Of a DNA stretch of 64,000 nucleotides, positions 37,300 through 48,253 are shown piece by piece; within the stretch, counting starts at the first letter, position 1; each line of letters starts with the position of its first letter. The notes below the pieces were generated by a model. It saw only the letters and a program-made list of their open reading frames with translations. It was not told the DNA's origin and did not search any database. A program made the position numbers and the translations under genes. The DNA is from Patiria miniata (taxonomy: Eukaryota; Echinodermata; Asteroidea; Valvatida; Asterinidae). The DNA is taken from assembly GCF_015706575.1 (NCBI RefSeq), contig NW_024037072.1:28645162-28709161 (forward strand), written 5' to 3'.

Positions 37300-39200
37300 T
37301 TATTCGTCCTTTCCACCATCGACAGCCACAGCGACCTGTCTCTTCCTCAGCCGATTTTCATTAGCGGCGACTTCAGGCTGCCCTGACCACTCGCTCCAAG
37401 CTGACGACCCGCTCCAAGCTGACCACACCCTCCAAGCTCGCGGAGCTACATCTAAGAATAGCATAACTGGTCTTTGTAAGGACAGGTCAATTACGTTCAA
37501 TACATCGGGAAGCTAAAGGTGAGTTCGAGCAAGGACCAGTGGTTAACTATTGGTCAGTTCGTAACGTACCTAGCGCATGCGCACTGAAGTTGAAGTGCGA
37601 ACGACTCTAGTCGACTTTTGTCATGTCAACGACCGTCAAAAATGGCGGTCGCACAATTATTCAACACTTGTTGTTTCTCTTTATTTACTCAAACAATAGC
37701 GATTGTGGATATTTTCAGGACATCTTACATAATCGCCAATATTATCGTACAATGGTGACAAAGGTGACATAATCGTAAACTAACATGGAAAACTGTGCAA
37801 TGAAAATGAAATTTAGCTCGAGCTCACAGTTTCGTTTTCCGCCATTTTTGTTGATAGTTGGCCCCCTCTGCACTATGCTATGGAAATTGCTATTGGTTAC
37901 CAGCTATATATCGTTTCGCGACCAGCCGCGGTAGGCTGGTTCCAAATAGTCGACTAGCGTAGTCACCCCTCGTCGACTACACAGAGTTCAGCCTAACTTT
38001 AGTCGAACTATGATTAACCGCTGGTCAACAATGGTTCTTGCGCGAACTTGCCCTAATATCGACTATCCACTCTCAAACCATTATTTATGTTAAATCCAAT
38101 CCGTTAAAAGTGGTCCTCAGCGCATTTTCTTTAAAGGCATGTCCCAGCCTATAAGCATGCGAGCATTGTTCATATTGCTACAAAGTTAGTGGTGATGTCG
38201 TTTCCAAGACTCTTTTGGCAAACATGCATCTTTCAACTTTATCTTCAATTTTATTCTCAGCGTCGTCAACGAAATGTACAACAAAATTATCAATTCAACG
38301 TGGTGCTGATTCCCGGAACCCTGCTTATTTTGTTTCATTTTTTTGTCACTAGAGCTCATGTTTATGATTTTAGACGGCGGGTAGAGCATACTGTCCGAAA
38401 CATTGTGTTTTCATCTCGGAACCACCACAACTCATATGGAACCTCAAGTAATTCGTCTGTCGCACCACGAACCGGCGTATCTCGATTTTTTGCCAAATTG
38501 AGTTTTTGTCATTAACATTATTATTTCATCACAATTCACAGTGCTCATTCTCAGAAAGTTTTATTTCAATCGGAGTTCTACTTAACTAAGAACGCTAATT
38601 AGACTGTGCGGCGTATCTCTAAAAAATGAAAAATTCTGCATCACGAAGTGGCGTATCCCGATACGCCGCTTTACATGCTAATTTCACAGTACTATGACGT
38701 CGCCAAGCAGCGTCGACATGAAAAATTGGAATTTAGCGTTTCACGAACCGACGTATCTCCGTATCTGGCACACGGCCACTATTACGCACGTTGTATGGCA
38801 TACAATAAACATGATAAAAAATATGTTTCACGAAGTGACGAGTTACTTTGGAGCTGAATTTCTCAAAAACTTAACAACTCAGATGCACACGGATTGCATA
38901 CAATAAAGTTCAATCTATAATTTACTAGCAAAAACGAAACGGCTTGAGTTCTTACACATGGAGTATATGGAATGAGCCTACAAAATAATGACCAACTTTA
39001 AATCGGTTTTTCTCGAAACACACAAAAATGCGATACGTCGGTTCGCGGTGCAACCGACGAATGTTACTCTTCGTTGTGAATAGATATGCCTTACCGTCTT
39101 CATCAGCTAGGGCGTCAACAGTCGATTGGTCCATCATCACAGACACTGTGATCAACAAGATGAGCAAACTCACTGCAGTCCAATGTGCACCAGATGCCAT
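37300..39200 (-). CDS. Secreted Trp-rich peptide precursor, copy A
   Basis: Two exons on the minus strand: 39200-39095 and 37451-37300, 85 residues. Exon 1 encodes a signal peptide (MASGAHWTAVSLLILLITVS, then VMM) and a short acidic segment ending ADED; its donor is GACG|GTAAGG. Exon 2, after TTCTTAG, begins DVAPRAW and holds WRVWSAWSGSSAWSEWSG: five Trp spaced 3, 3, 6, 3, with two WSxWS and several WxxW motifs, the latter being known C-mannosylation sites. RLRKR near residues 69-73 fits a furin-type cleavage site, and the protein ends VDGGKDE. A paralogue with the same structure is at 50469-51024. I do not recognise the family. A neuropeptide, antimicrobial or other secreted factor is possible, but none is shown. 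A TATA box lies upstream and AATAAA downstream. Confidence 0.65.
37513..38054. mobile_element. Probable MITE with imperfect inverted ends
   Basis: The left end has GAGTTCGAGCAAGGACCAGT then GGTTAACTA. The right end, read in reverse, has GGGCAAGTTCGCGCAAGAACC then GACCAGCGGTTAA. It lies in the intron of peptide gene A and is absent from copy B. Just right of it (38055-38085) is a piece related to the arm of the 35.3-kb palindrome. The boundaries are approximate. Confidence 0.4.
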
Positions 39201-39310
39201 CGTGTGTGCTGTTTACTTTACTGAAAATAAAATAACGTGTGTAATTCCGTTCATTCAAGATTGTCTATACCTCGGAATGAAATAGATGTCAACGGTCTGT
39301 TTAGCAATGG

Positions 39311-39317
39311 TTTTATA
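39311..39317 (-). promoter_or_regulatory. TATA box of peptide gene A
   Basis: TATAAAA on the minus strand, in the context GAGTATAAAACCATTGC, lies about 110 bp upstream of the ATG. The aligned position in copy B reads GAGAGAAACGACAGTGC, with no TATA box, although GCTAAACAG just downstream is conserved. Confidence 0.5.
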
Positions 39318-39554
39318 CTCGGCGTTCTTTCGTTTCGATGATTGGTCGTTTGTCGTGACAGCTCGTCATGACGGTCGTCCTGGCAAATCACATTCCTCGC
39401 TGAAACGAAGGGGCGTGATCAATGGATCTTGGCCAATCAACTGGCTTCTCTGTACTGTAACCTTTGTCGTTCGTAATAGAGACTTCATATTATTATTTAA
39501 ATAATTATGGAACACACACACTCTCCTATACCCGCCAGGGCCTGCCACGTCAAA

Positions 39555-39690
39555 TGCCATGGGCGTCGCCACGATTTTTTTCTAGAGGGGGGCAAAGCAC
39601 ATTTCCCCCCCCCCAAAAAAAAAAATACCTGTATTGTGTCAGTATATTCTCAATTAATCATTTTTCGAGTGTAGGCAGGGGGGCATTTAC
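39555..39690 (+). repeat. Dispersed G-rich repeat
   Basis: GGGCGTCGCCACGATTTTTT, TCTAGAGGGGGGCAAAGCAC and a C run followed by an A run recur in inverted form at about 54690-54950 upstream of HHAT (there GGTGTCGTCAGGATC and CTAGAGGGTGGCAAAACA). This is a short interspersed family with no coding content. Confidence 0.5.
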
Positions 39691-39750
39691 CCACCACTTT
39701 TTAGATGATAAAAAGTAGTAAACAAGTAATAAAGTCTGTCAGGAGCAAAT

Positions 39751-40000
39751 GTGGCCCATATACGGCAGCGCCGGAATTTATCTCCAGTTTCAGAGAATAT
39801 TTTTATTCCCCCCTGGATGGGATGCTAGTCCATTACAGGTTACTCCCCAGTTAATGCCGGCACCCATTTACACGCCTGTGTGGAGAGAGGCAAGTGGGGA
39901 AGCAGTGGCTTGCCAAAGGACACAACATATGGCCAGCAGCTTGACTCGAACTCCTGACCCTCTGATCATGAGTCACAAACCCTAACCACACTACCGCACA
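39751..40000 (-). mobile_element. tRNA-derived SINE
   Basis: On the minus strand a pol III-like head starts near 40000: A-box-like TGTGGTTAGGG, then B-box-like GAGTTCGAGTC about 35 bp later. A conserved body follows (TGTCCTTTGGCAAGCCACTG, GTAAATGGGTGCCGGCAT, TAATGGACTAGCATCCC). The body words are typical of marine invertebrate SINEs. It is not a functional tRNA because the acceptor arms do not pair. A related fragment lies at 43600-43690. Confidence 0.7.
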
Positions 40001-40119
40001 AAAAAAGGAGTTTGATCGCTGTTTGCTCTGTTGGAAGTTGGTTGCTGCCTCTAATCTAACTTGTAAAGAGCATTGCTGGTGCTGCACGTGGCTACCCGAA
40101 AAATAAAAACGACAAACTT

Positions 40120-40510
40120 CAATTTGGAGATTGACGGAGCCTCTAAAGTCCTTGGAGTTCATGTAACACATGCCTGTCATCTAAAAATACACGTTTAATG
40201 GCTGTTTTGTCTTTGCACAGACGTAATAAAATGATGATCTGAATTATCGAAAGAATGGTTCATGGTTTTACTGTGCGAATCATTAATTTTCTGCAAAAGC
40301 AACAAAATGTGCTTATTTTCTTAAAATAATTATGCATTTCGTGGCTTTTTGGTATTTGCAGGGCATAATAAAAGTTTGGGCTATGACGAAAGAATGGTTC
40401 GAGGCCACAATGTAAGGACTCTCCTGCATTAGAGTATGACAGGAAATAGTGAGGGGATAATAATCAGTTTTGGCAAAAAGAAATTAGAACTAGACTTATG
40501 TTTGTGGACA
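40120..40510. repeat. Direct repeat left of the fold-back element
   Basis: ACTTCAATTTGGAG, TTGACGGAGCCT, GGAGTT, GGCTGT and GCATAATAAAA words occur in the same order at 43315-43590 on the other side of the 40.77-43.25 kb element. The two are diverged by substitutions and indels, including an internal partial duplication in the left copy. They may be an older dispersed repeat pair or part of a larger composite. Confidence 0.6.
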
Positions 40511-40764
40511 AACACAAGGCTGTTTCGGCGACTCTTTTGTGAAATGTGACATGTAAAGTTTTAAGTATAAGTTCCATCCTTCCTGGACGTCACATGTGAG
40601 ATGATGACGTCATCATGACGTCACATTAATTTCATCTACAACACATCCCGGTCTGGAAATGAGAGGGTGAAATTATTGTCCATTTGTCTTTGATGATAAA
40701 AGTTGTATCTTCCCTTTAAGCCGGCCATCCAGTCAAAGTATGAGAAGCAGAACAAAGCTGCCTA

Positions 40765-43250
40765 ATAGTCAGGGATGTTAGGGCGTTATAGGGGCCGTTT
40801 GGTTCAGTTTCTTCCAAAAGCACCAAATTTGGCACAGATGTCAGTCATACCATACTATTTCGATTTTTGACGGGCGCCAAGACGGGCGCCCCACGGGGCC
40901 GCCATATTGGCACAATCCAATATGGCCGCCAACCGGGTCAGAGGTCAATCGAACTAAACGAGCTAGAATAATAAATAATACCACTTTTTAAGGTATTTTC
41001 GGGGTCGAGCAATCTGAATCTGATGTTATTTTAACGATTTGAGGCAAGACAGATGCCCCAAGGGACCGCCATATTGGCAAAATCCAAAATGGCCGCCACA
41101 TACCGCAGTTAAAAAACTTAACTAGCTAGAATCATAAGTAATACAACTTTGGAGGGGTTTTCGGTGTCAACGAATCTGAATCTGAGGTTATTTTAATGAT
41201 TTGATGCCAGACGGATGACCCAGGGGCCATATTAAAAAAATCCAAAATGGCTGCCAGCCAAGTTAGAGGTCAGTCACAGTTAAAAACTAAACGAGCTAGA
41301 ATTATTAATAATACCATTTTACATGGATTTTCAGGGTCGGAGAATCTGAATCTATTGTTTTATTAAAGATTGTATGTCACATTTTGCCCTAGGGTCATTA
41401 AGGATTGGACTTATCAATAAAGATTATTGTTTGAACTTTTTTCATTTAAATATTTAGAGATGATGTCTGCAGTGACAAAATGCTATATGCCGCTGTGTGC
41501 GTTTAAATGGAGCTGTTCATTTGTAGAGGACCTTGCATATAGAAACCTAGTGTGATTGCATTTCAACCTTCCTTTGCATGAGGCAGCCGCAGCGCACGAG
41601 AATGGCACATGTCACTGAAGCATCATTGAGAGTTGGTCCATAGTGATTGCCATGTACTGGTACCATCTTTGTGCCAGCCCCACACGATGAAGTCAGGAAT
41701 TTCCTGCTGGACCGAGGTGGCCTGTAGTAGCGGTTGCTTTACATGTTCAAACAGCACGGCAGGTAGCTGGGATGCTTCCAACAAGCTGCTTCCAGTAGTG
41801 AAGAAGCGATGTCTGGCCCCTTTGATACCTGCAGTTGCACCACACCCCTTGTGCTCTGCATGAAATGGCGAAGCAAGTTGTGTCGCACCATGTTAGGCTT
41901 TGGAAGAAGGGTGGTGCCAAGGACTTTGTCAGACCGAGATCGGAGTAGATGCTTTGGACTAGTATGTTACTGTACTTTTCACCACTTCTGAAGCCCAACC
42001 AGATCTCCAATAGGCCAAGGATCTCCAAAACAAGCTTGAAATGATCTCGAAAGTGATCGCAGTGACTCGACTCTCAATCCTTCACTGGCTCAGTGGGTCG
42101 CATATCAAGTTACTCCGCTGCACCCATAAGATGTGGATGCAGCCTTGTCTAGGTATAGGGCGTAAGTCCCGATTTAGGCATGGGGCTTTGCCGACTCGTT
42201 TGCTAGCACTGAGTTAATTGTATCCCAACCAAGTGAGGATGTCACCATCTGCAAACTTGTTATGATGTGTCGAAGAAGTCAAGCTTGATGAGCCCGCCTC
42301 ACTGCAGGGTTCTCATGCGAGAAATGGATATTTACGGTTTGGGCATATTACTGGAACTCACCAAGTGAGAGGTTGCCCTGAGCCTTGGTTATCTGTGATC
42401 AACATCTTGGGTGGTGAAGACAATGAAACAACCGTTGGTTGATAGCTCCACCCATCCTCAGCATGGCGGGCACACACCACACGCGCCTATACATCCTTAC
42501 AATAACTTAGGACAATTTTCTCGCTCCAATCTAAGATTGTTTCTGTGGTATGCGTAGAAATGTCAAACTGTCCGACATGTGCAGCTAATGGGAAAAGGTT
42601 TTTTTTATGGAATGACGCACCAGAAACACCAGGTTTGACCGGAATGATCTCGAGTGGTAAACTTGACATCAAATAATTAAAATAACATCAGAATCAGACA
42701 TTTGGACCCCCCCCCAAAAAAAAACCCGTTGTATTGTTTTAACTGCGAGTACCTCCAACCTGGGTGGCGGCCATTTTTTTTCAAAAATGGCGGCTCCTAG
42801 AGCATCTGCCTTGCCTCGAATCATTCAAATGACATCATATTTAGACTCTGTGACCCCGAAAACCCATAAAAGGTGGTATTATTTAAGATTTTAGCTCGTT
42901 ATTTTCTTAACTGTGATATATGTGGCGGCCATTTTGGATTTTGCCAATATGGCGGTGCCTTGGGGCATCTGTTTTCCCTCAAATCGTTAAAATAACATCA
43001 GATTCAGATTGCTCGACCCCGAAAATACCTGAAAAGTGGTATTATTTATGATTCTAGCTCATTTAGTTCAATTGACCTCTGACCCGATTGGCGGCCATAT
43101 TGGATTTTGCCAATATGGCGGCCCCGTGGGGCGCCCGTCTTGGCGCCCGTCAAAAATCAAAATAGTATGGTATGGACGACATCTGTGCCAAATTTGGTGC
43201 TTTTGGAAGAATGTGAACCAAAATATCCCTAAGACCCCCGACTATAATAG
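40765..43250. mobile_element. Long-TIR (fold-back type) DNA transposon
   Basis: About 2.5 kb. The arms, roughly 600 bp each (40765-41390 and 42670-43250), are inverted copies of each other. Each arm has three tandem units of about 150-170 bp, every unit centred on a palindrome of the type CCGCCATATTGGCAAAATCC then AAAATGGCGGCC. Outer ends share TTTGGTTCA and CTTCCAAAAGCACCAAATTT. The core (41400-42670) holds the remains of a minus-strand protein gene (41580-42030). The TGCDTTS-like protein family in that core is common in invertebrate DNA transposons. There is no matching flanking duplication that I can fix. Confidence 0.75.
41580..42030 (-). pseudogene. Decayed transposon-encoded protein (TGCDTTS family)
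   Basis: Minus-strand translation gives LLEIWLGFRSGEKYSN, then LTWCDTTC, where the family has LPxFHALTGCDTTS. A different frame continues GARHRFFTTGSSLLEASQLP and IPDFIVWGWHKDG, and a third gives a Cys-rich VRCGCLMQ tail like the family's cysteine cluster. At least two frameshifts separate these parts, so the gene is dead. The biochemical role of the family is not known to me. Confidence 0.65.
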
Positions 43251-43314
43251 GAGACGTGTTCTAAGTCTTTGTTTGGTTCACATTATGACTACTCAAAAAC
43301 AGAAAGTAGACGGT

Positions 43315-43590
43315 AGACTTCAATTTGGAGTTTGACGGAGCCTTTGAGTCCCTGGAGTTTATGCAACATATGCTTATCATCTTAAAATACCTGTTTTTAT
43401 TATGGCTGTCTTGTTTTTGCAAGGCATAATAAAAACGTTTGCTCTGAGCCAACGAAAGACTGGTTCGTGGCTAAATTGTACGAACTGCTGAAACTTCTCC
43501 GTTTAGGTATGAGAGCAAAACTGGTGAGGGACTATTGCAATTAGTTATTGCGAAAAAAGAGAAGTGTATACATATGGACGAAAATATTTC
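43315..43590. repeat. Direct repeat right of the fold-back element
   Basis: Counterpart of 40120-40510 in the same orientation: CTTCAATTTGGAG, GACGGAGCCTTTGAGTCC, TATGGCTGTCTTGTTTTTGC, then GGTATGAGAGCAAAACTGGT. It runs into a SINE fragment at 43600. Confidence 0.6.
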
Positions 43591-43599
43591 TTGTTATTT

Positions 43600-43690
43600 G
43601 GCCCTGGTATTGTGGTGTGTGTGCCCTTGGGCAAAGCACTTAATTTGTCACTCATTGCTTCTTTCCACCCAGGTTCAAATGGCCACATGT
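43600..43690 (+). mobile_element. SINE fragment
   Basis: GTGCCCTTGGGCAAAGCACTT and the following CTTTCCACCCAGGTTCAAAT match the body of the SINE at 39751-40000. The tRNA-like head is missing. Confidence 0.5.
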
Positions 43691-43785
43691 GAGGGCAGAG
43701 ATTGTTATTGATTGTTATAGGCCTATATATATTTTAGCTGCCTTGCGCAGAAGTGGCTGCATCGAGCTGTATACTCCCCAGGGAC

Positions 43786-44090
43786 AAGGGCGGATCCAGA
43801 ACACAATTTTAGGGAGGGGGGCCCAAAGAATGTGGTCCCCCAAAAAGTGGGTCCCAAAAAATACCGTGTGGGATTTTGGACCCGCTTAAGGGCCCCGAAA
43901 ATGTTTTGGATTCTAGATGCTGTGTGGTGCGATCCCAGGCAGTTTCTGACCACTTTAATTAAATCTTTTTGAGGAAAAGATGGTGGTGTACGTAGTGCCT
44001 GCCTTTATTGCGACGTCAATAAAAATAAATAAATAAATGGGTTCGGGGTTGGGGGGGTTTTTTTTGGGGGGGTGGGGCATGGCCCCCGTA
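43786..44090. mobile_element. hAT-type MITE, family M8 copy 2, right end lost
   Basis: Starts CAAGGGCGGATCCAGAACAC and contains GTCCCCCAAAAAGTGGGTCC, GGATTCTAGATGCTGTGTGG and GCATGGCCCCCG like the complete copies at 8176 and 59377. The terminal GGATCCGCCC inverted repeat is absent at the right. Confidence 0.7.
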
Positions 44091-44455
44091 AGTTTTTTAT
44101 ACAAAAAAAAACAGTGTGATGACGTCATTTTTCGAAAGGGCGCTCCCTAGCGGCACATACAGTAGTGTTTGCTTTCTTTAATTTTATAACAATAGGTTTA
44201 AATTTTATGAAATCGCTCCTTAATATTCTTTGATTAACCACAGATAACTTGGCAAGGTTTCAAATTTATGACGTCATCAGACCGCAAGTTATTTCTATGA
44301 GAATTTGCCAACGATCAAAATTTTAAATTTAAATCTATCCATCATTCGATCCATGTCGTATATCTTAACCCAAATAACGATACCATTACAAGGTTCACCT
44401 TTTGCTTCCAAATACTGTGGCGTCATCAAACCGGAAGTTCGGTGTTATGAACATA

Positions 44456-44861
44456 TACAGGGTGTCCCCCAAAAAATGCTCCACTCTCCTTTTTTAACAA
44501 ATTCAAGCAAACCTGAATGCATAAGTTTTCTTATTATGAATGGTAAGAATGCTATGTGTCCTGGTTGTTATCTACCAAAAAAATGGATCATACTATCAAT
44601 CCACTAGGGACAGAAATGCTTAAATATGAACTCACCTCCATTTGCCAACTGCGCTGTGGACTCAAATCACCAATTTTAAAATGTCGATTTTTGTCAAGTG
44701 TGCTTTTCAAAAAATCTACTTGGTATCTAATATGAAAGACCAGTCATCAGTCGTTATCAAGCATACAAGAGAAAACCAACCAACCATGGCATTGTCCATT
44801 TATTGGACTTTGACTAAAAATACCTATTTGTAAATCAACCACACGTAACAATTGTTCACCT
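44456..44861. mobile_element. TIR-type element (copy 2), uninterrupted
   Basis: Inverted copy of 36196-37232 without the nested insert. Starts TACAGGGTGTCCCCCAAAAA and runs through TGCTCCACTCTCC to CAACCACACGTAACAATTGT. It shows that the 611-bp segment at 36242-36852 is a later insertion. Confidence 0.65.
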
Positions 44862-44939
44862 ATGGCTGATTGTTCACATTGCATGGTGGAGTATCGGTAT
44901 CGTTTCGGTTTGCGGTAACACCATGTGGTAATAACTACT

Positions 44940-45110
44940 GCTTAGAATATTTTAAGTTCTGAAAAGAACTTGTCCTGCTTATTATCAACTTCGCGTTTTT
45001 GTTCTGATAAGAACAGTCCTGCTTTAAATTCTAAAAGAACTTGTCTTCTTTGGTCTCAACGTTTCGACTAGCCTGCTCTAGTCATCGTCAGGAGACTGGC
45101 GACAGGAGAA
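44940..45110 (-). mobile_element. Penelope-like fragment with hammerhead-type motif
   Basis: On the minus strand, CTCCTGACGATGACTAGAGC then AGGCTAGTCGAAACGTTG has the CUGANGA and GAAA core boxes of a hammerhead ribozyme, separated by a stem GACTAG/CTAGTC. Such motifs are known from the terminal repeats of Penelope-like retroelements. Repeated AAGAACTTGTC / AAGAACAGTCC words lie to its left. No reverse transcriptase is present. Confidence 0.5.
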
Positions 45111-46691
45111 TATCGTAGTGGTTAACGCGGCTCACGCGGTTTTTTTTTTTCCATTGATTTAAGAGTTTTAATTTCCCGTCGTCAATTACCAACAGCAGTT
45201 AGCTCGGCTGGTCGGTTAGCTGGCTCACAAGTTGACTTTGGGACTGTCTGCGAAGTCCAGATTGGCATCTGTGTATAGGTACGTGCTCTTTTGCTGACTC
45301 GGCAGCAATGCTTAGGGTGCCACCTCGTTTCCTCCCGTTATGGTACTTTTGAGTTACATGGATGGACAGGGAAGGAGGTGTGGTGGGCCGGTACGTACTG
45401 AAACCCAAAAGAGTTCTATATGGAAGTCGGTAAGGGGCTCATTGAGTTAGGGTCATTTTCCGACTCCTGAAGACTTGGCCATCCCAGGAAAATTACAAGA
45501 ATAGATATTATAATAATAAACCTATTTTTGCAATTGTCTTGGCAAATTTAAGAAAATAATTTGTTATATTGAGAGCTTGTGATTAGTCGAAAATAATTTC
45601 AGAAATTGCTGGAAAATACTGACAAACTAATGCATGTAACGTAAACAATTTTTTTTTAAAAATCGGCTCTAATACTTTTGAATTTTTTTCTGTGTCAGAG
45701 CAAGGGGATCTCCCCCCGGATCTGCACCTGACATAAAAGAAGATTTTGTCTCCGTTTTGTCAGCCACCGTGGGCGAATTTGGTCATTTTTCTTTTGTTTT
45801 CACGAACCGCCACTTCTTTTGATTGATTTAGTATGTAAAACTAACCACCTATTTGTCTTCAAAATTTTGCTTCATTAAGGAAGATTATAATCTCTGCTTT
45901 CCCCTGATACTTTTGTCTCGCATATTTTTTTCAAATGGATAAATGAAATAAAAGACCAATTTTAAGCCAGATTTTCTCTCCTTTTTTTCAGAGGGTAAGA
46001 GACTAAATTCGCCTCTTTGTGAAAACGATAACGATTTGGCCCCAACGACACCGAATGCCTAGAAAATGTCAGGTTCCGTATATCACTACAAGCCGCATAT
46101 CACTACCAACCTGTCTGATCAGAAAAATTAATACATTTCGTGTGTGATCTGATAGCGGTTCCCAACCGTGATAACGCCCTCTCCTGGCGGCGGGTTATCG
46201 CAAATCCAAAACATCCGTCGTCGCCGGTAAGACGAAAAAAATGCTTCAAAATCATGGGTCGCGAGCAAATCGTCGCAACTAAACTGTCACAGAAATACGA
46301 GCTCGCAGTCATCTGCATGGCTTCCACCCTTTTTTTTTTTTTTTTACAAGTCCTCAAGTGCACGGCCCTCACAATGCTCTGATAGCGTGATTTGGCCGGC
46401 CTGTGACCCTTACGACGCCGGAACGGAGTCATCAGGTGGGGGTTCATTTGAGTCGCTATTCCCTTTTACGATTAGGCCCACTTCGTAAAGGAAACGTCGG
46501 TATCGAAAAGCAGTTTGGAAATAGGTCACTTGCCCATTTTGAACAAGTTTACGACAGGGGCGGCGGAACCGGGGGGGGGGGCTGCTTTTCCCAAGTGCCC
46601 TTTTTGCGGCCCCCTCGAGCATGAAAGTGCCTCTCAAGATGAAAAAAATAATGGCCCTAATAAAAATAATATAATTTAATTATATAAAGGC
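45111..46691. other. No gene recognised
   Basis: The interval holds AT-rich DNA, a T run at about 46330 and a G-rich patch near 46555-46620 resembling 27480-27570 in reverse. Short open frames have no family motif. Confidence 0.5.
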
Positions 46692-47045
46692 ATGGTATAA
46701 TATGGAGATTGCCCAAAAAGTGGTGCGGCGACGTGGCTTTTTTTTTTTTATTTTACCTGATTTTTTTTGCTTTCAATGTCGGCTGATGACTGCAAATGGT
46801 GCCCGACTAAACTTAGTGCAAATATATGGGAGTCCAGAGAGGCCACATGAAGCTTATTCTCGATCATAACCCCATCTAAAAACACGTTAAAATTGTGCAG
46901 CAGCAGGATTCCAGTTAAACCAGTGAGTTAGGCGGTTTTGAGACATCATCTTTCATTGAAAAAAAAACTTTTTCATTTTGCCAACGCGCATATGGCTACG
47001 GCGACGCGCGCGCATACCAGAAACCGGAGACTTCTTTTTTTGGCC
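46692..47045. mobile_element. MITE family M3, copy with left terminal repeat lost
   Basis: The interior GTGGTGCGGCGACG, GGTGCCCGACTAAACTTAGTG and GACGCGCGCGCATACCAG, and the right end CCGGAGACTTC then GGCC, match the copies at 26187 and 55895. The left GGCCAAAAA end is missing. Confidence 0.75.
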
Positions 47046-48253
47046 AAAGGTATCTGACTATTTCTTGTAAGTAACCATTTCCCCAAAATGGTAAAGATGG
47101 TTTTGATATAAACGAGGAATATGAAAACCAAGCCCCCAAACCCATTCAATACGCCCTGAAAATTAGTCTGGTTCCCAGACCAAAAGATTCTGAGTATTCC
47201 TGATGAATCTTAGGTCCGGTAGCCTCCGGTAATACATTGTATTACAATTTACGTCACGTGACAAAAACGAGAGGAATTCCTCCTTTTTTCCGAAAATGTC
47301 CGAAGTTTGCCGAATTCATTTCGTCGACAATCGGATAATGCCCGATTTCCGAAAATAATATAGGGTTTATTAACTGCTAATTGCTTATTAAAAACTTAAA
47401 AAACTAGTTGATAATTAATATCCATTGCTTTTTATTTAAAAAAAACTTGAAATTTAACGACGATTTTGTTCTCGGATCGTAGAGCGAACTTTTTGCTGCG
47501 TCATGTACTATTTTGAATTTGACGACCGTTACCAGCATTTTCCAAAACTCGGCGTGGTCTCAATTCGGCTCCGCCTGCTAACAGTGCTGTTTGTGTGTCT
47601 AACTTTGAAGATTCCAGGTCAAAATTAGTCAATATTTTCTTACAGAAGTATAAAACTGTATATCATAACTGTATAATTATGAAGCAAGTGATTTATTTTT
47701 AAAAATTTGATCGGAACATTAAAATCTTTTTAGCGAATTCGGAAACGAAGCCGAGTTTTGAAAAAGGGCCGTCAATGTCGTCATGTTTATTTTTAGCCAC
47801 GGAGGCTGCCTGACCTACAATTTAGACGTGTTGACGTCGGGGGAAATTGTCAGGTCGGGGAACCAGACTACCTGAAAATGGGCACATAATGCATAGTTAG
47901 CATATAATCATCCGCCCCCTATGTTGGGAGATGGTTCCACCCCCCCCCCCCCCCCCCACAATTTGTGTCCGGTGAAAAGCACGTGTCGACAAAATAAAAA
48001 AATCCTGAGCATGAGTGCCCCTTTTTGGTGATCCCCCCCCCCCCCCAGTTTCAAACCCGTTGCGCCGCCGCTGGTTTACGAAAAACAATGTCACAACGAG
48101 TAAAAAACAAGACTGAAAAGCAACGCTGAAATCACTTGCGATCTTTGCAGTTAATTTAATTTCAAATTTACCAATACATACCTCCAAGACATTTGGCTCA
48201 TGTGGAACTGTAAATTCCAAACATTTTGAGTAACGTGATGTCAAATATAGTCG

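Larger units (their letters stand above)
33670..39317. repeat. Segmental duplication, copy A
   Basis: Blocks of this interval recur in the same order and orientation in copy B: 33670-33830 with 48090-48200, 34240-35280 with 48880-50380 (less the insert in B), 37254-37455 with 50450-50625, 38290-38345 with 50775-50825, and 39090-39310 with 50915-51090. Copy A is longer because transposons sit at 33831-34228, 35.3-37.23 kb and 37.5-38.06 kb. Each copy holds one secreted-peptide gene. Divergence is moderate, so the duplication is not recent. Confidence 0.75.

Noticed and set aside
39943-40000. tRNA gene on the minus strand
   Set aside because: A- and B-box-like words are present, but the acceptor and anticodon stems do not pair and a SINE body follows directly.
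40120-43590. LTR retroelement bounded by the direct repeats
   Set aside because: The enclosed DNA is a fold-back DNA transposon with inverted arms. No primer-binding site, polypurine tract or gag/pol-like sequence is seen, and the repeats are unequal and diverged.
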